From: Rhodothermia bacterium
Lineage (GTDB): Bacteria; Bacteroidota; Rhodothermia; Rhodothermales; JABDKH01
DNA length: 7,110 nt
Direction of reading: 5' to 3'
Assembly: GCA_030431165.1 (NCBI GenBank)
Contig: JAUIJQ010000159.1
Location: 1 to 7,110, forward strand
Part shown: piece by piece, positions 1 to 5,902 of the stretch
How positions within the stretch are numbered: position 1 is the stretch's first letter
How the letters are laid out: each line of letters begins with the position of its first letter
Notes under the pieces: model-generated
What the model saw: only the letters and a program-made list of their open reading frames with translations
Database searches by the model: none
Told to the model about the DNA's origin: nothing
Program-made: the position numbers and the translations under genes

Positions 1-1362
1 TCCCATCTTGATAAGCCGACTCACTGAGCTCGGCGCGTCGTTGGTGTGCAGCGTCGAGAACGTGAGGTGGCCGGTGTTGGCCAGCTTGATAGCGAGCTCC
101 GCGGTGATTCGGTCACGCATCTCCCCGACCATGACCACGTCGGGGTCATGGCGCAGCAGCGACCGCAGCGCACTTTCAAGCCCGAACTTGTGCGTCAGCT
201 TTACCTGGCGCACCTCCGGAATGATGTACTCCACCGGATCTTCCACCGTAAGGACATTCAGCTTCGGCGAGATGATCTGCGACAGCGAGGCGTACAGCGT
301 CGTGCTCTTTCCAGAGCCCGTCGGACCGGTGAGGATGACCATTCCGTAGGGCTGCCTGATTGCCCAGTTGAAGCGCTCGAGCGCAAGCTTGCCGAGGCCC
401 AGTTTCGCGAGATCCCTGATAACTTTCCTGTCATCAAGCACACGAATTACAATGCTTTCTGACCGGATCTCCATTCGCTGGTTCGCGATCGGAATCACCG
501 AAACGCGAAAGCGGATCACCGTGTCGTCGACGACGCGCTGAATAAACCCGTCCTGCCCCTTTTCGCGTTCGAAGCGATCGACATTCTGCGCATTGTCTTT
601 GATGACGGCGAGTATCGCCTCGGGGTGAACACGGTCTTCAATTCGCCAGACCGAGAGTTCACCGTTGATGCGAAAGTGAATCTCTGTTTCGCGGTGCGCA
701 TTCGGAAAGATGTGAATGTCGGATGCTCCCTGTCGCACTGCCTCCGACAACACGCGTTCGAACAACGCAATCAGCGCCGACCGGTTGATCTCTGCGTCGA
801 GGTCGGCATCGATCGAGTTCTCCTCCTCCATCGTGCCGAGGTCAAACGCCAGATCCTCATGCTCGTCGAAATGTCCGTCGTTGGAACGGTATCCCTGGTG
901 TATCTCCGTAACGAGCGTGGTCGGGGCGTACCAGACCTCAAAGTTCTCGAATCCGGCGTCTTTCAGCTTCCGAAAGAGGTCGGGCCGCCCGGGGTCGTGC
1001 GACGCCAGGATGAGTCGTCCCTGTTCTGCACTGGAGTCGTTGATGATCCGAACAGGCGCAACGTCAAACGAAGCAAGCTTCTTCCAGCGTTCCGGCTTCA
1101 GCCTGTTCTTTAGGCGCGACAGATAGCCGGCCAGCTCGGTCTCCTCAACCTTCACAAACGGAAATGAGTAAGCCTTGGCGGCTTCAGCAAAGATGACGTC
1201 GGTGTCGAGCGTGTCGTCGCTCGCCATCACGCGCCAAAGTGGCTGATGTTTACCCTCGGTGGCCTGATCACGCCAGCGATACCAGGCACGCTCAATGTCC
1301 TCCTCACCGACCAGCTCTTCGTACAGCAGCTTGATCACGACACGATCGCGAACCTGGAGCAT
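1..1362 (-). CDS. Type IV pilus / type II secretion assembly ATPase, PilB/GspE family (3' end outside window)
   Basis: Cytoplasmic hexameric ATPase that powers pilin or pseudopilin polymerisation. 454 codons are visible and the C-terminus runs off the left edge. Residues about 1-150 resemble the N-terminal GspII_E_N/MshEN region (helical, with a SFPFVKVEE stretch like the family's 'PFVDL'). The ATPase core carries Walker A GPTGSGKST (residues 346-354), the Asp box TVEDPVEY, Walker B DVVMVGEMRD (408-417, Glu414) and the His box FSTLHTND (His439). The start at 1362 is chosen because AGGAG lies 6 nt upstream. The frame stays open upstream to about 1735, with ATGs at 1452, 1485 and 1500 that lack a Shine-Dalgarno, so a start at 1452 (30 residues longer) is the main alternative. 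The E-M-R-D Walker B and the large N-domain favour the PilB/GspE extension motor over the PilT retraction ATPase. PilB and GspE cannot be told apart here because the Cys4 region is off the edge and no neighbouring secretin or pilin genes are visible. Confidence 0.95.
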   Translation of the reverse strand, partial: MLQVRDRVVIKLLYEELVGEEDIERAWYRWRDQATEGKHQPLWRVMASDDTLDTDVIFAEAAKAYSFPFVKVEETELAGYLSRLKNRLKPERWKKLASFDVAPVRIINDSSAEQGRLILASHDPGRPDLFRKLKDAGFENFEVWYAPTTLVTEIHQGYRSNDGHFDEHEDLAFDLGTMEEENSIDADLDAEINRSALIALFERVLSEAVRQGASDIHIFPNAHRETEIHFRINGELSVWRIEDRVHPEAILAVIKDNAQNVDRFEREKGQDGFIQRVVDDTVIRFRVSVIPIANQRMEIRSESIVIRVLDDRKVIRDLAKLGLGKLALERFNWAIRQPYGMVILTGPTGSGKSTTLYASLSQIISPKLNVLTVEDPVEYIIPEVRQVKLTHKFGLESALRSLLRHDPDVVMVGEMRDRITAELAIKLANTGHLTFSTLHTNDAPSSVSRLIKMG

Positions 1363-1368
1363 CGAGAA

Positions 1369-1373
1369 CTCCT
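1369..1373 (-). promoter_or_regulatory. Shine-Dalgarno of the PilB/GspE-family gene
   Basis: On the minus strand AGGAG is followed by 6 nt (TTCTCG) and ATG at 1362. It is the only strong ribosome binding site in the window, and it decides the start of the ATPase gene against the in-frame ATGs further upstream. Confidence 0.7.
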
Positions 1374-1567
1374 GGGGATGGGCTGATCGGTCGGGGCGAT
1401 CGGGTTTCCATCGTTCGGAAGTCTGGTCGGACGACACGTTATCTGAAGCCATCGCGTTGCTGGTCGTGGGTGAAGTGGTACACATCCCGTATCGGCCCAT
1501 CGACCATGCCGTTAAGCGCCAAAAACGGACATTTCTACCCGCGCTGTTCGGAAAATCCTGCCCCCGG

Positions 1568-1590
1568 CCGGGAGGCGTGGCGCCTTCCGG
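1568..1590. repeat. GC-rich hairpin, 10-bp stem with 3-nt loop
   Basis: CCGGGAGGCG (1568-1577) and CGCCTTCCGG (1581-1590) pair over 10 positions, with one G-T wobble in RNA, around a TGG loop. No T-run follows on either strand, so it is not an intrinsic terminator. It lies about 50-70 bp upstream of the start site predicted for the sigma-54-like element and could be a protein-binding dyad. If the ATPase gene is transcribed from further upstream, it could instead be an RNA structure in that leader. Confidence 0.5.
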
Positions 1591-1613
1591 GGCACCTGGC
1601 GGCCCATGCGTGT

Positions 1614-1630
1614 TGGGCAGACTGTTTGCT
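1614..1630 (+). promoter_or_regulatory. Candidate sigma-54 (-24/-12) promoter for the TPR-like gene
   Basis: TGGGCAGACTGTTTGCT contains GG (1616-1617), exactly 10 nt, then GC (1628-1629). GGCA at -24 and TTTGCT at -12 match the sigma-54 consensus TGGCAC-N5-TTGCW at the key positions; the middle bases (G,A,C for C,G,R) and the base before GG do not. The predicted start, near 1641, leaves a leader of about 36-48 nt before the candidate ATGs at 1677 and 1689. A nearly identical sequence precedes the membrane-protein/sigma operon. The call rests on pattern alone. Confidence 0.45.
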
Positions 1631-1676
1631 GGAGCAGTCCTACTGCCCACATTTCCGTCACACATCGGTCGAACGC

Positions 1677-2507
1677 ATGTACGCGACGATGAATTCCCAG
1701 CAGGCGTTTCTGACGACCTGGCGCATCCCGGACCTCAAGTTCGGATATAGTAGCTGGCGTGATCCCGAATACGCCGAGATCTGGTCCCTCCTGAATGATG
1801 GTGAGTACCGCAAGGCGCTCCAGCGTTGCAAGGAAATCCGCCGCACGCTAACCACGCGTTCGTCCCGCAAGAGGTCGGCGATCCTCGTTGCACAAGCGTT
1901 TGCTGAGCTTGCCACCGGTGCCAGCGATCACGCTCGCCGGCATGCCGGGCAGGCCATTGACCTTTATCCGGCCCAATGGAGCGGACACCGCATTCTGCTC
2001 ACGACGCTCGCCTCAAGCCAGGCGTATAAAGCGGCCTACATGCATCTCCAGTGCCTCGATCCTGGCCCTGTTCCGGTATGGGATGAGCCACTGCCCAATG
2101 AAGACGTACACACGGCGCTTGCTGCATGGTCGTGGCTGCTCGGCGACTGGGATGCCGTTGCCAAACACCTGCGTACGGCATTCCCCGAAGGCGTCAGCAC
2201 CATGCCGGCCCGCATCCAGGAAGACTGGTTCCGCCTGTCCCTCTACCGTGATCGCCCGGAAGACGCCGTGGCCGTTGCGATGCTGTTGATCGGTGAGCGC
2301 GATGTCGCGATGACCGACGAACTGCTGCAGACCTTTGTCCAAAACGGGTGGACCAAAGAGGCGCTCCCCCTCTACCGGACGGCTTTCGAAAACGCACCAA
2401 AGAGCGAGCTGCTGAGACGACGCCTCGTAGCGCTCTGCATCAGGGAAGGCGCGCTCGACGAAGCACGACGACTCACACAGCCGGGTGCACTTGATCTAGC
2501 GGCCTGA
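1677..2507 (+). CDS. TPR-like helical-repeat protein, function unknown
   Basis: A predicted soluble protein of about 276 aa, with no signal peptide or membrane segment. It is built of paired amphipathic helices of tetratricopeptide type. Recognisable units are around EYRKALQRCKEIRR, SDHARRHAGQAIDLYPAQW, the stretch ending AYMHLQCLDPG, ALAAWSWLLGDWDAVAKHL, and a C-terminal pair with EALPLYRTAFENAPKSELL and EGALDEARRL. Such alpha-solenoids are usually protein-interaction scaffolds; the partner cannot be named from sequence. The start is uncertain: ATG 1677 (used here) or ATG 1689, neither with a Shine-Dalgarno. The frame is open back to 1470, but that extension looks non-coding. It is divergent from the pilus ATPase gene, has its own sigma-54-like element upstream and ends just before a strong terminator, so it is probably monocistronic. 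A role linked to pilus assembly or its control is plausible from position only. Confidence 0.75.
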   Translation: MYATMNSQQAFLTTWRIPDLKFGYSSWRDPEYAEIWSLLNDGEYRKALQRCKEIRRTLTTRSSRKRSAILVAQAFAELATGASDHARRHAGQAIDLYPAQWSGHRILLTTLASSQAYKAAYMHLQCLDPGPVPVWDEPLPNEDVHTALAAWSWLLGDWDAVAKHLRTAFPEGVSTMPARIQEDWFRLSLYRDRPEDAVAVAMLLIGERDVAMTDELLQTFVQNGWTKEALPLYRTAFENAPKSELLRRRLVALCIREGALDEARRLTQPGALDLAA

Positions 2508-2533
2508 ACGTTCCCCGACTACCAGACCGCGCA

Positions 2534-2569
2534 GGGCGCATGGCCATTGGCTGTGCGCCCTTCTTTTTT
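2534..2569 (+). terminator. Intrinsic terminator after the TPR-like gene
   Basis: GGGCGCA (2534-2540) pairs with TGCGCCC (2554-2560). The stem can extend inward through TGGCC/GGCTG, including two wobbles, to a 3-nt ATT loop, and is followed by TTCTTTTTT (2561-2569). It starts 27 nt after the stop of the TPR-like gene, ending that transcript before the FlgM-like gene, which therefore needs its own promoter. Confidence 0.88.
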
Positions 2570-2614
2570 GCAAATCATAACAGCCGACTGGATGCCATAT
2601 CCGAACTGATGTGA

Positions 2615-2620
2615 TATATT
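2615..2620 (+). promoter_or_regulatory. Putative -10 element (TATATT) of the FlgM-like gene
   Basis: TATATT sits about 45 bp before the ATG in an otherwise GC-rich gap, downstream of an intrinsic terminator, where a promoter is required. No clear -35 hexamer was found. The context CTGAT...TATATT...TACCG recurs upstream of the PpiD-like gene. A weak ribosome-binding sequence (AAAAGG, 2652-2657) lies 7 nt before the start codon. Confidence 0.4.
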
Positions 2621-2664
2621 GATACCGCCCTGTTCGCAAACCGCGATCGGTAAAAGGCGAGACC

Positions 2665-2979
2665 ATGGCAAAGACAGACTCCCAAAGCGCTCAAGACGCC
2701 AAAAAGAAAAAAGCGGCAGACAAGCCGATCATTTCAACGGACGTCGTTCACAACAAGAAGCTCCCCAGCGCTTTTGATGTGCAGGAGCGACCCGAGCCGG
2801 GGACGACGATTACACCGCAGGAGATGCAGTTTGTCCGCCGTGTGACCGAACTGCTCCCCATCCTTTCCCAGGAACAGGTCGAAGCGCTACGCGAGCGGAT
2901 CGACTCGGGCTACTACACCAATCCCGAGGTCACCCGACTCATTGCCGAGCGGCTCGCCAGCATCTTTGGTACGGACTAA
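2665..2979 (+). CDS. flgM: FlgM-like anti-sigma-28 factor
   Basis: A small acidic/basic protein of 104 aa, close to the usual 90-100 aa of FlgM. The N-terminal half (1-50) is Lys-, Ser- and Pro-rich with no hydrophobic segment, likely disordered as in known FlgM. The C-terminal third (about 68-101) matches the family's sigma-binding helices: QEQVEALRERIDSGYY, then ..VTRLIAERLASIF, fitting the FlgM pattern 'KV..lk..I..G.Y.....iA..l'. FlgM binds and holds off sigma-28; in flagellated bacteria it is released by export through the flagellar secretion apparatus. A FliA-family sigma factor about 2 kb downstream is the natural partner. The gene follows a terminator, has its own candidate promoter and converges on the response-regulator gene with a 5-bp gap. 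The family call rests on short C-terminal similarity, so an unrelated small helical protein remains possible. Confidence 0.72.
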   Translation: MAKTDSQSAQDAKKKKAADKPIISTDVVHNKKLPSAFDVQERPEPGTTITPQEMQFVRRVTELLPILSQEQVEALRERIDSGYYTNPEVTRLIAERLASIFGTD

Positions 2980-2984
2980 GCGTC

Positions 2985-4391
2985 CTACGCGATGTGTCCC
3001 TCTTCCCTGTACTTCCGGAGCTTGTTCCGGATGGTGCGGGCACTGATGCCAAGCCGCTGCGCAGCCATCTGCTGGTTGTTGTTCGTCTCCTCAAGCGCCT
3101 GAAGAATCATCACGCGCTCCATGTCATCGATCGTCTCAACGCGTGGCGCCGCGACAACTGCCGTGCCGCCACCATCTGAGTCGAAGTCCGCATCCGAGAA
3201 AAACGAATCGAATACGTCCTCCTTGTCAACGGTATCGCGGTCGGCAGATAGCAGCACACCGCGCTGCACGAGGTTCTCAAGCTGACGCACATTCCCCGGC
3301 CACGAGTACGTCTGGAACTGGGACAACACCTCGCCAGACAGCTTCTTCGCGGGCAATCCGTACAACTCCGTGTATTTGTCGATGAAGTGACGCGCAAGCA
3401 GCTCGACGTCTGAAATCCGGGAGCGAAGCGGCGGTACCGCGACCGGAAACACAGCCAGTCGGTGATAGAGGTCTTCGCGGAATATCCCCTCCTCGATCGC
3501 CTCCTTGATGATTCGGTTCGACGTCGCGATCACACGTACATCAACTTTTACAACTTCGGTTGATCCGATCTTCTGGATCTCCTGCTCCTGCAGTACGCGC
3601 AGAAGCTTCGCCTGAATGGGCAACTCGATCTCTGTGATCTCGTCCAGAAGCAGCGTCCCGCCATTTGCCATCTCGAACGCACCGGTCATGTCATCGACGG
3701 CGCCAGTGAACGCGCCTTTGCGATGACCAAACAAGTGACTCTCGACAAGCTCCCGCGGAAGGTTCGCACAGTTGACCGCCACAAACGGCCCCGATGAGCG
3801 ATCACTTTCCTGGTGGATGAGACGCGACAAGATCTCCTTGCCTGTTCCGCTTTCCCCCTGAACAAATACGGGCGCCGCATTCGACGCGACGCGCCCAATC
3901 AGCTCGCGCAGGCGTACAACCGTCGGGTGTTCACCGACATAGTTGTACTGCTTCCCGGCGCGCTTCGTCGGACGCTTCTTCGCCGTGACGGGCTCTGGAG
4001 CAACAGAGATCGGTTCGCGCTCCCGCGACGCGAGCACCTTCTGAACACGATCCAGCAGCTCGGCCGTTGAAAACGGCTTGGGGATGTAATCGATCGCGCC
4101 GTTCTGCATCGTGCGCACGGCGTGCTGCACGTTCGCGTGCGCGGTGATCATGATAACACGCGTGCTGGGGTACTCCTGCCGTATGTGACTCAGCAGCTCG
4201 AGTCCGTCCATGTCCGGCATGACAAAGTCAGTCACAACAAGGTCGAACTGCTCTTCTTTCAGCAGGTCCATCGCCTTGATGGCACTGGAGCAGCTCGTCA
4301 CCTGCATTCCGTTCCGCGTGAACAACCGCTCAAACAGATTTTGAAGGAGCGGCTCGTCGTCAACGAAAAGGATGTGTGTTGGAGCTTCCAT
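2985..4391 (-). CDS. NtrC-family sigma-54-dependent response regulator
   Basis: A two-component activator of sigma-54 promoters, 468 aa and typical for the family. The receiver domain (about 6-120) has acidic pair Asp11-Asp12, phospho-acceptor Asp55 (VVTDFVMPDMDG), Thr83 and Lys105 (PKPF). A basic linker (about 137-148) precedes the AAA+ domain (about 150-385): Walker A GESGTGKE (179-186), the sigma-54-contacting loop GAFTGA (226-231), Walker B GGTLLLDE (244-251), arginine-finger region FREDLYHRL and sensor II WPGNVRQLENL (364-374). The C-terminal Fis-type HTH (about 422-462) includes MAAQRLGISARTIRNKLRKY. All catalytic residues are intact. The start at 4391 (MEAPTHILFVDDEP) begins right at the REC domain. 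An in-frame ATG at 4520 would add 43 atypical residues and cross the putative promoter. No histidine kinase gene is in the window. It is divergent from the membrane-protein/sigma pair, whose promoter region carries a sigma-54-like element, making that pair a plausible target. Confidence 0.97.
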   Translation of the reverse strand: MEAPTHILFVDDEPLLQNLFERLFTRNGMQVTSCSSAIKAMDLLKEEQFDLVVTDFVMPDMDGLELLSHIRQEYPSTRVIMITAHANVQHAVRTMQNGAIDYIPKPFSTAELLDRVQKVLASREREPISVAPEPVTAKKRPTKRAGKQYNYVGEHPTVVRLRELIGRVASNAAPVFVQGESGTGKEILSRLIHQESDRSSGPFVAVNCANLPRELVESHLFGHRKGAFTGAVDDMTGAFEMANGGTLLLDEITEIELPIQAKLLRVLQEQEIQKIGSTEVVKVDVRVIATSNRIIKEAIEEGIFREDLYHRLAVFPVAVPPLRSRISDVELLARHFIDKYTELYGLPAKKLSGEVLSQFQTYSWPGNVRQLENLVQRGVLLSADRDTVDKEDVFDSFFSDADFDSDGGGTAVVAAPRVETIDDMERVMILQALEETNNNQQMAAQRLGISARTIRNKLRKYREEGHIA

Positions 4392-4425
4392 AAGTCGAAT
4401 CGACACGCGTGGTGGGAAAGCATGG

Positions 4426-4431
4426 AATATA
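4426..4431 (-). promoter_or_regulatory. Putative -10 element (TATATT) of the response-regulator gene
   Basis: On the minus strand TATATT lies 34 bp before the ATG at 4391, preceded by an AT-richer stretch TTGGCTTTTTGGCC. The same hexamer occurs upstream of the FlgM-like and PpiD-like genes. No -35 hexamer at standard spacing was found. If used, it excludes the in-frame upstream start at 4520 and supports 4391. Confidence 0.35.
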
Positions 4432-4579
4432 GGCCAAAAAGCCAATATCAGTGGGTGATGTGCCATGCGACTTTTTTCCCCGGCATGGGCGGCGACGGAC
4501 AAACTTGCCTGCCTGTTCACTCCGGCGAAATCGTCTCAAACTGATACGAACGGACAAGTCGATTTCTGCGCCTGATGGG

Positions 4580-4596
4580 TTGGGCTGACCGTTGCA
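4580..4596 (+). promoter_or_regulatory. Candidate sigma-54 (-24/-12) promoter for the membrane-protein/sigma operon
   Basis: TTGGGCTGACCGTTGCA has GG (4582-4583), exactly 10 nt, then GC (4594-4595). TTGG at -24, GA in the middle and TTGCA at -12 match the sigma-54 consensus; the three bases GCT after GG (for CAC) do not. The predicted start, near 4607, lies downstream of the GTG at 4600, which would push translation of the first gene to GTG 4636 or ATG 4666. The divergent neighbour is itself a sigma-54 activator. The motif closely resembles the element before the TPR-like gene. Confidence 0.5.
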
Positions 4597-4604
4597 CCGG
4601 TGCA
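4593..4604. repeat. Perfect 12-bp palindrome TGCACCGGTGCA
   Basis: TGCACC is directly followed by its reverse complement GGTGCA. It overlaps the -12 box of the candidate sigma-54 promoter and reaches almost to the predicted start site, the position of a repressor operator. The half-site is the one known for enteric NtrC, but there the halves are spaced apart and lie far upstream of the promoter. Confidence 0.55.
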
Positions 4605-5049
4605 GGCGGCCACGCGGTACCCTGAGTGGCGTTTTGTGCTGGCCGGCGCGCGTTTCGTGCGTGGCATGATTCAAAGGCGACGGCGACGCGGAAAAAGCGG
4701 GGACTCGGCTGAGGTGCTGCTGGCATACGGTTTGATCGAGCGTCCGACCGTTGTATCCATCCCGGTTTTTCGAATGCGCATCATTGCCACGCAGTTTGGA
4801 GTCCTGTTTGCGCTCCTGGCGTTCAGCAGCCAGCTCCTGTCGGGCAGTGCATTCGCGATTGCCGCCACGATCGGCTTTATGACCGGCCTGGCGATCCTCG
4901 CATCCATCCTGCTGGTGGACGGCGCGGTCGACCGGTTCCTCATGCGGAAGTACGGTGCCCCCCACGCTCACGGCGATGACCTGCCGGCTGTGGTACAACA
5001 CGGAACCTCCACACCACATTCGGACGGCGGCGCTCACAAGGCCGCCTGA
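4600..5049 (+). CDS. Small two-helix membrane protein of unknown function
   Basis: Not recognised as a known family. The coordinates give the longest frame, 149 aa from GTG 4600. GTG 4636 and ATG 4666 are alternatives, and the sigma-54-like promoter, if real, requires one of them. No start has a Shine-Dalgarno. The N-terminal part is basic, with a run of arginines (about 26-30) after the Met at residue 23. Then come two hydrophobic segments, about 61-79 and 84-107 (rich in Ala, Leu, Ile, Phe), separated by a short SGS turn. The C-terminal tail is His-, Gly- and Asp-rich. The Arg-rich N-terminus suggests an N-in, C-in hairpin in the inner membrane. It ends 28 bp before the FliA-family gene, so the two are probably co-transcribed, and a role in controlling or sensing for that sigma factor is possible but only inferred. 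The long opposite-strand frame over the same DNA looks like a shadow. Confidence 0.6.
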   Translation: MQAATRYPEWRFVLAGARFVRGMIQRRRRRGKSGDSAEVLLAYGLIERPTVVSIPVFRMRIIATQFGVLFALLAFSSQLLSGSAFAIAATIGFMTGLAILASILLVDGAVDRFLMRKYGAPHAHGDDLPAVVQHGTSTPHSDGGAHKAA

Positions 5050-5077
5050 CGCAGCACCCGGGCCCAAGTAGCACAAC

Positions 5078-5839
5078 ATGGCGCACGACCTTCAGCGACT
5101 CGCGGTCGCCTATGCAACGAATCGGACACCCTCGAATCGCGAAGCCGTCGTCGTTTCGGCCGTACCGCTCGTGCGGTCGGTTGTCGGGCGGCTCAATATT
5201 CCAGATCACCCGCTCGCTGCCCGCGAGGATCTGGAGAACGTCGGATTGCTCGGATTGCTGCAGGCGCTGAACGGGTATGACCCGGAGCGCGGCACGCCTT
5301 TCGTCTCGTACGCGTACGGACGAATCCGCGGAGCGCTGGTTGACTACCTCCGCTCGATCGACGCGCTTCCCCGTGAACGCCGGCGGCGGCTCGCCGAGGC
5401 CCAGAACGCCATCGACATTCTCAGGCAGCAGCTTGCCGCTGAACCGTCTGACGAGCAGGTGGCAGAATACCTGGACATCACGCTCATCGAGTACCACACG
5501 CTGCTCCGGGACGCGCAGTGTCGCTTCGCGCTTTCTTTACACGCGCCGACCGACTCTGACGGCGAGCAGACGGTGATCGAGACAATCCCGAACGAGGAGA
5601 CGCAACACGCATTTGAGCGCATTGACCGGAATTCGTTGCATCGCTACATCGGCACCCTGGTGAAGGACCTGCCCGAGCGCGAACAGACAATCCTGGCGCT
5701 CTACTACTACGAGAACCTCACGCTCCGCGAGATAGCCGGACTGCTGTCGCTCACCGAGGCCCGCATTTCGCAGATTCTGGGTAAAATTCTTCTCACACTC
5801 AGGTCGCGGATAGCTGCCCAGCAGGCTGTGGCATCCTGA
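5078..5839 (+). CDS. fliA: FliA/WhiG-family RNA polymerase sigma factor (sigma-28 type)
   Basis: An alternative sigma factor of 253 aa, the usual size for FliA. The N-terminal helix (3-20) and REAVVVSAVPLVRSVVGRL lead into region 2. The core DLENVGLLGLLQALNGYDPE and FVSYAYGRIRGALVDYLRS (about 51-93) are diagnostic of FliA, as is the following D..PRERRRR linker (95-104). Region 3 (about 100-157) is intact. Region 4 (about 185-246) has DLPEREQTILALYYYENLT and a helix-turn-helix in LTLREIAGLLSLTEARISQI. Sigma-28 factors direct late flagellar, chemotaxis or other motility genes and are restrained by FlgM; a FlgM-like gene lies about 2 kb upstream. It follows the small membrane protein gene by 28 bp, probably in one operon. 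The start at 5078 has no Shine-Dalgarno but matches the family's N-terminus. No clear sigma-28 promoter (TAAA-N15-GCCGATAA) was found in the window. Confidence 0.94.
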   Translation: MAHDLQRLAVAYATNRTPSNREAVVVSAVPLVRSVVGRLNIPDHPLAAREDLENVGLLGLLQALNGYDPERGTPFVSYAYGRIRGALVDYLRSIDALPRERRRRLAEAQNAIDILRQQLAAEPSDEQVAEYLDITLIEYHTLLRDAQCRFALSLHAPTDSDGEQTVIETIPNEETQHAFERIDRNSLHRYIGTLVKDLPEREQTILALYYYENLTLREIAGLLSLTEARISQILGKILLTLRSRIAAQQAVAS

Positions 5840-5902
5840 CAGGCCCACCAGCCGGGCACCTTGCAAGCACAAGTGGCACTTCTGAGCCCCGGCACGGCGT
5901 TT

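Larger units (their letters stand above)
1363..1676. other. Divergent intergenic region between ATPase and TPR-like genes
   Basis: About 310 bp between divergent genes. Both strands have long open frames here (plus from 1470, minus up to about 1735), but the plus-frame translation is rich in Cys, His, Pro and Trp and looks non-coding. It holds a GC-rich hairpin (1568-1590), a weak CCGTT-N10-AACGG dyad (1509-1528), a sigma-54-like element (1614-1630) and two nested inverted repeats around 1615-1648. No convincing sigma-70 promoter for the ATPase gene was found. If the minus gene starts at 1452, its first 90 bp fall in this stretch. Confidence 0.6.

Noticed and set aside
1634..1648. Minus-strand sigma-54-like site for the pilus ATPase gene
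   Set aside because: GG-N10-GC is present, but the -12 box reads CTGCT and the predicted start would leave a leader of about 260 nt. It likely arises only because it is the other arm of an inverted repeat.
1470..1676. N-terminal extension of the TPR-like protein from ATG 1470
   Set aside because: The added 69 residues are Cys-, His-, Pro- and Trp-rich, unlike the helical body, and cross the hairpin and the sigma-54-like promoter.
1518..4440. GCCAAAAA (TTTTTGGC on minus) upstream of both minus-strand genes (1518-1525 and 4433-4440)
   Set aside because: An 8-mer shared by two gaps, with different distances to downstream elements and to the start codons. Probably chance.
4392..4520. N-terminal extension of the response regulator from ATG 4520
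   Set aside because: The receiver domain begins immediately after ATG 4391, and the extension crosses the putative TATATT promoter and reads as non-conserved sequence.
4360..5079. Long minus-strand open frame (about 239 codons) over the membrane-protein gene and divergent gap
   Set aside because: Its translation is rich in Arg, Gly, His and Gln with no recognisable domain, and it overlaps the start of the response regulator and the opposite-strand gene with plausible membrane helices. It is best read as a shadow frame.
5874..5889. TGGCAC as a sigma-54 promoter for the PpiD-like gene
   Set aside because: The -24-like half is good, but at N10 spacing the bases are CC instead of GC and the TT before them is missing.
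5851..5893. GCCGGG...CCCGGC inverted repeat after the sigma-factor gene as a terminator
   Set aside because: The 31-nt loop is large and no T-run follows, so it does not qualify as an intrinsic terminator.
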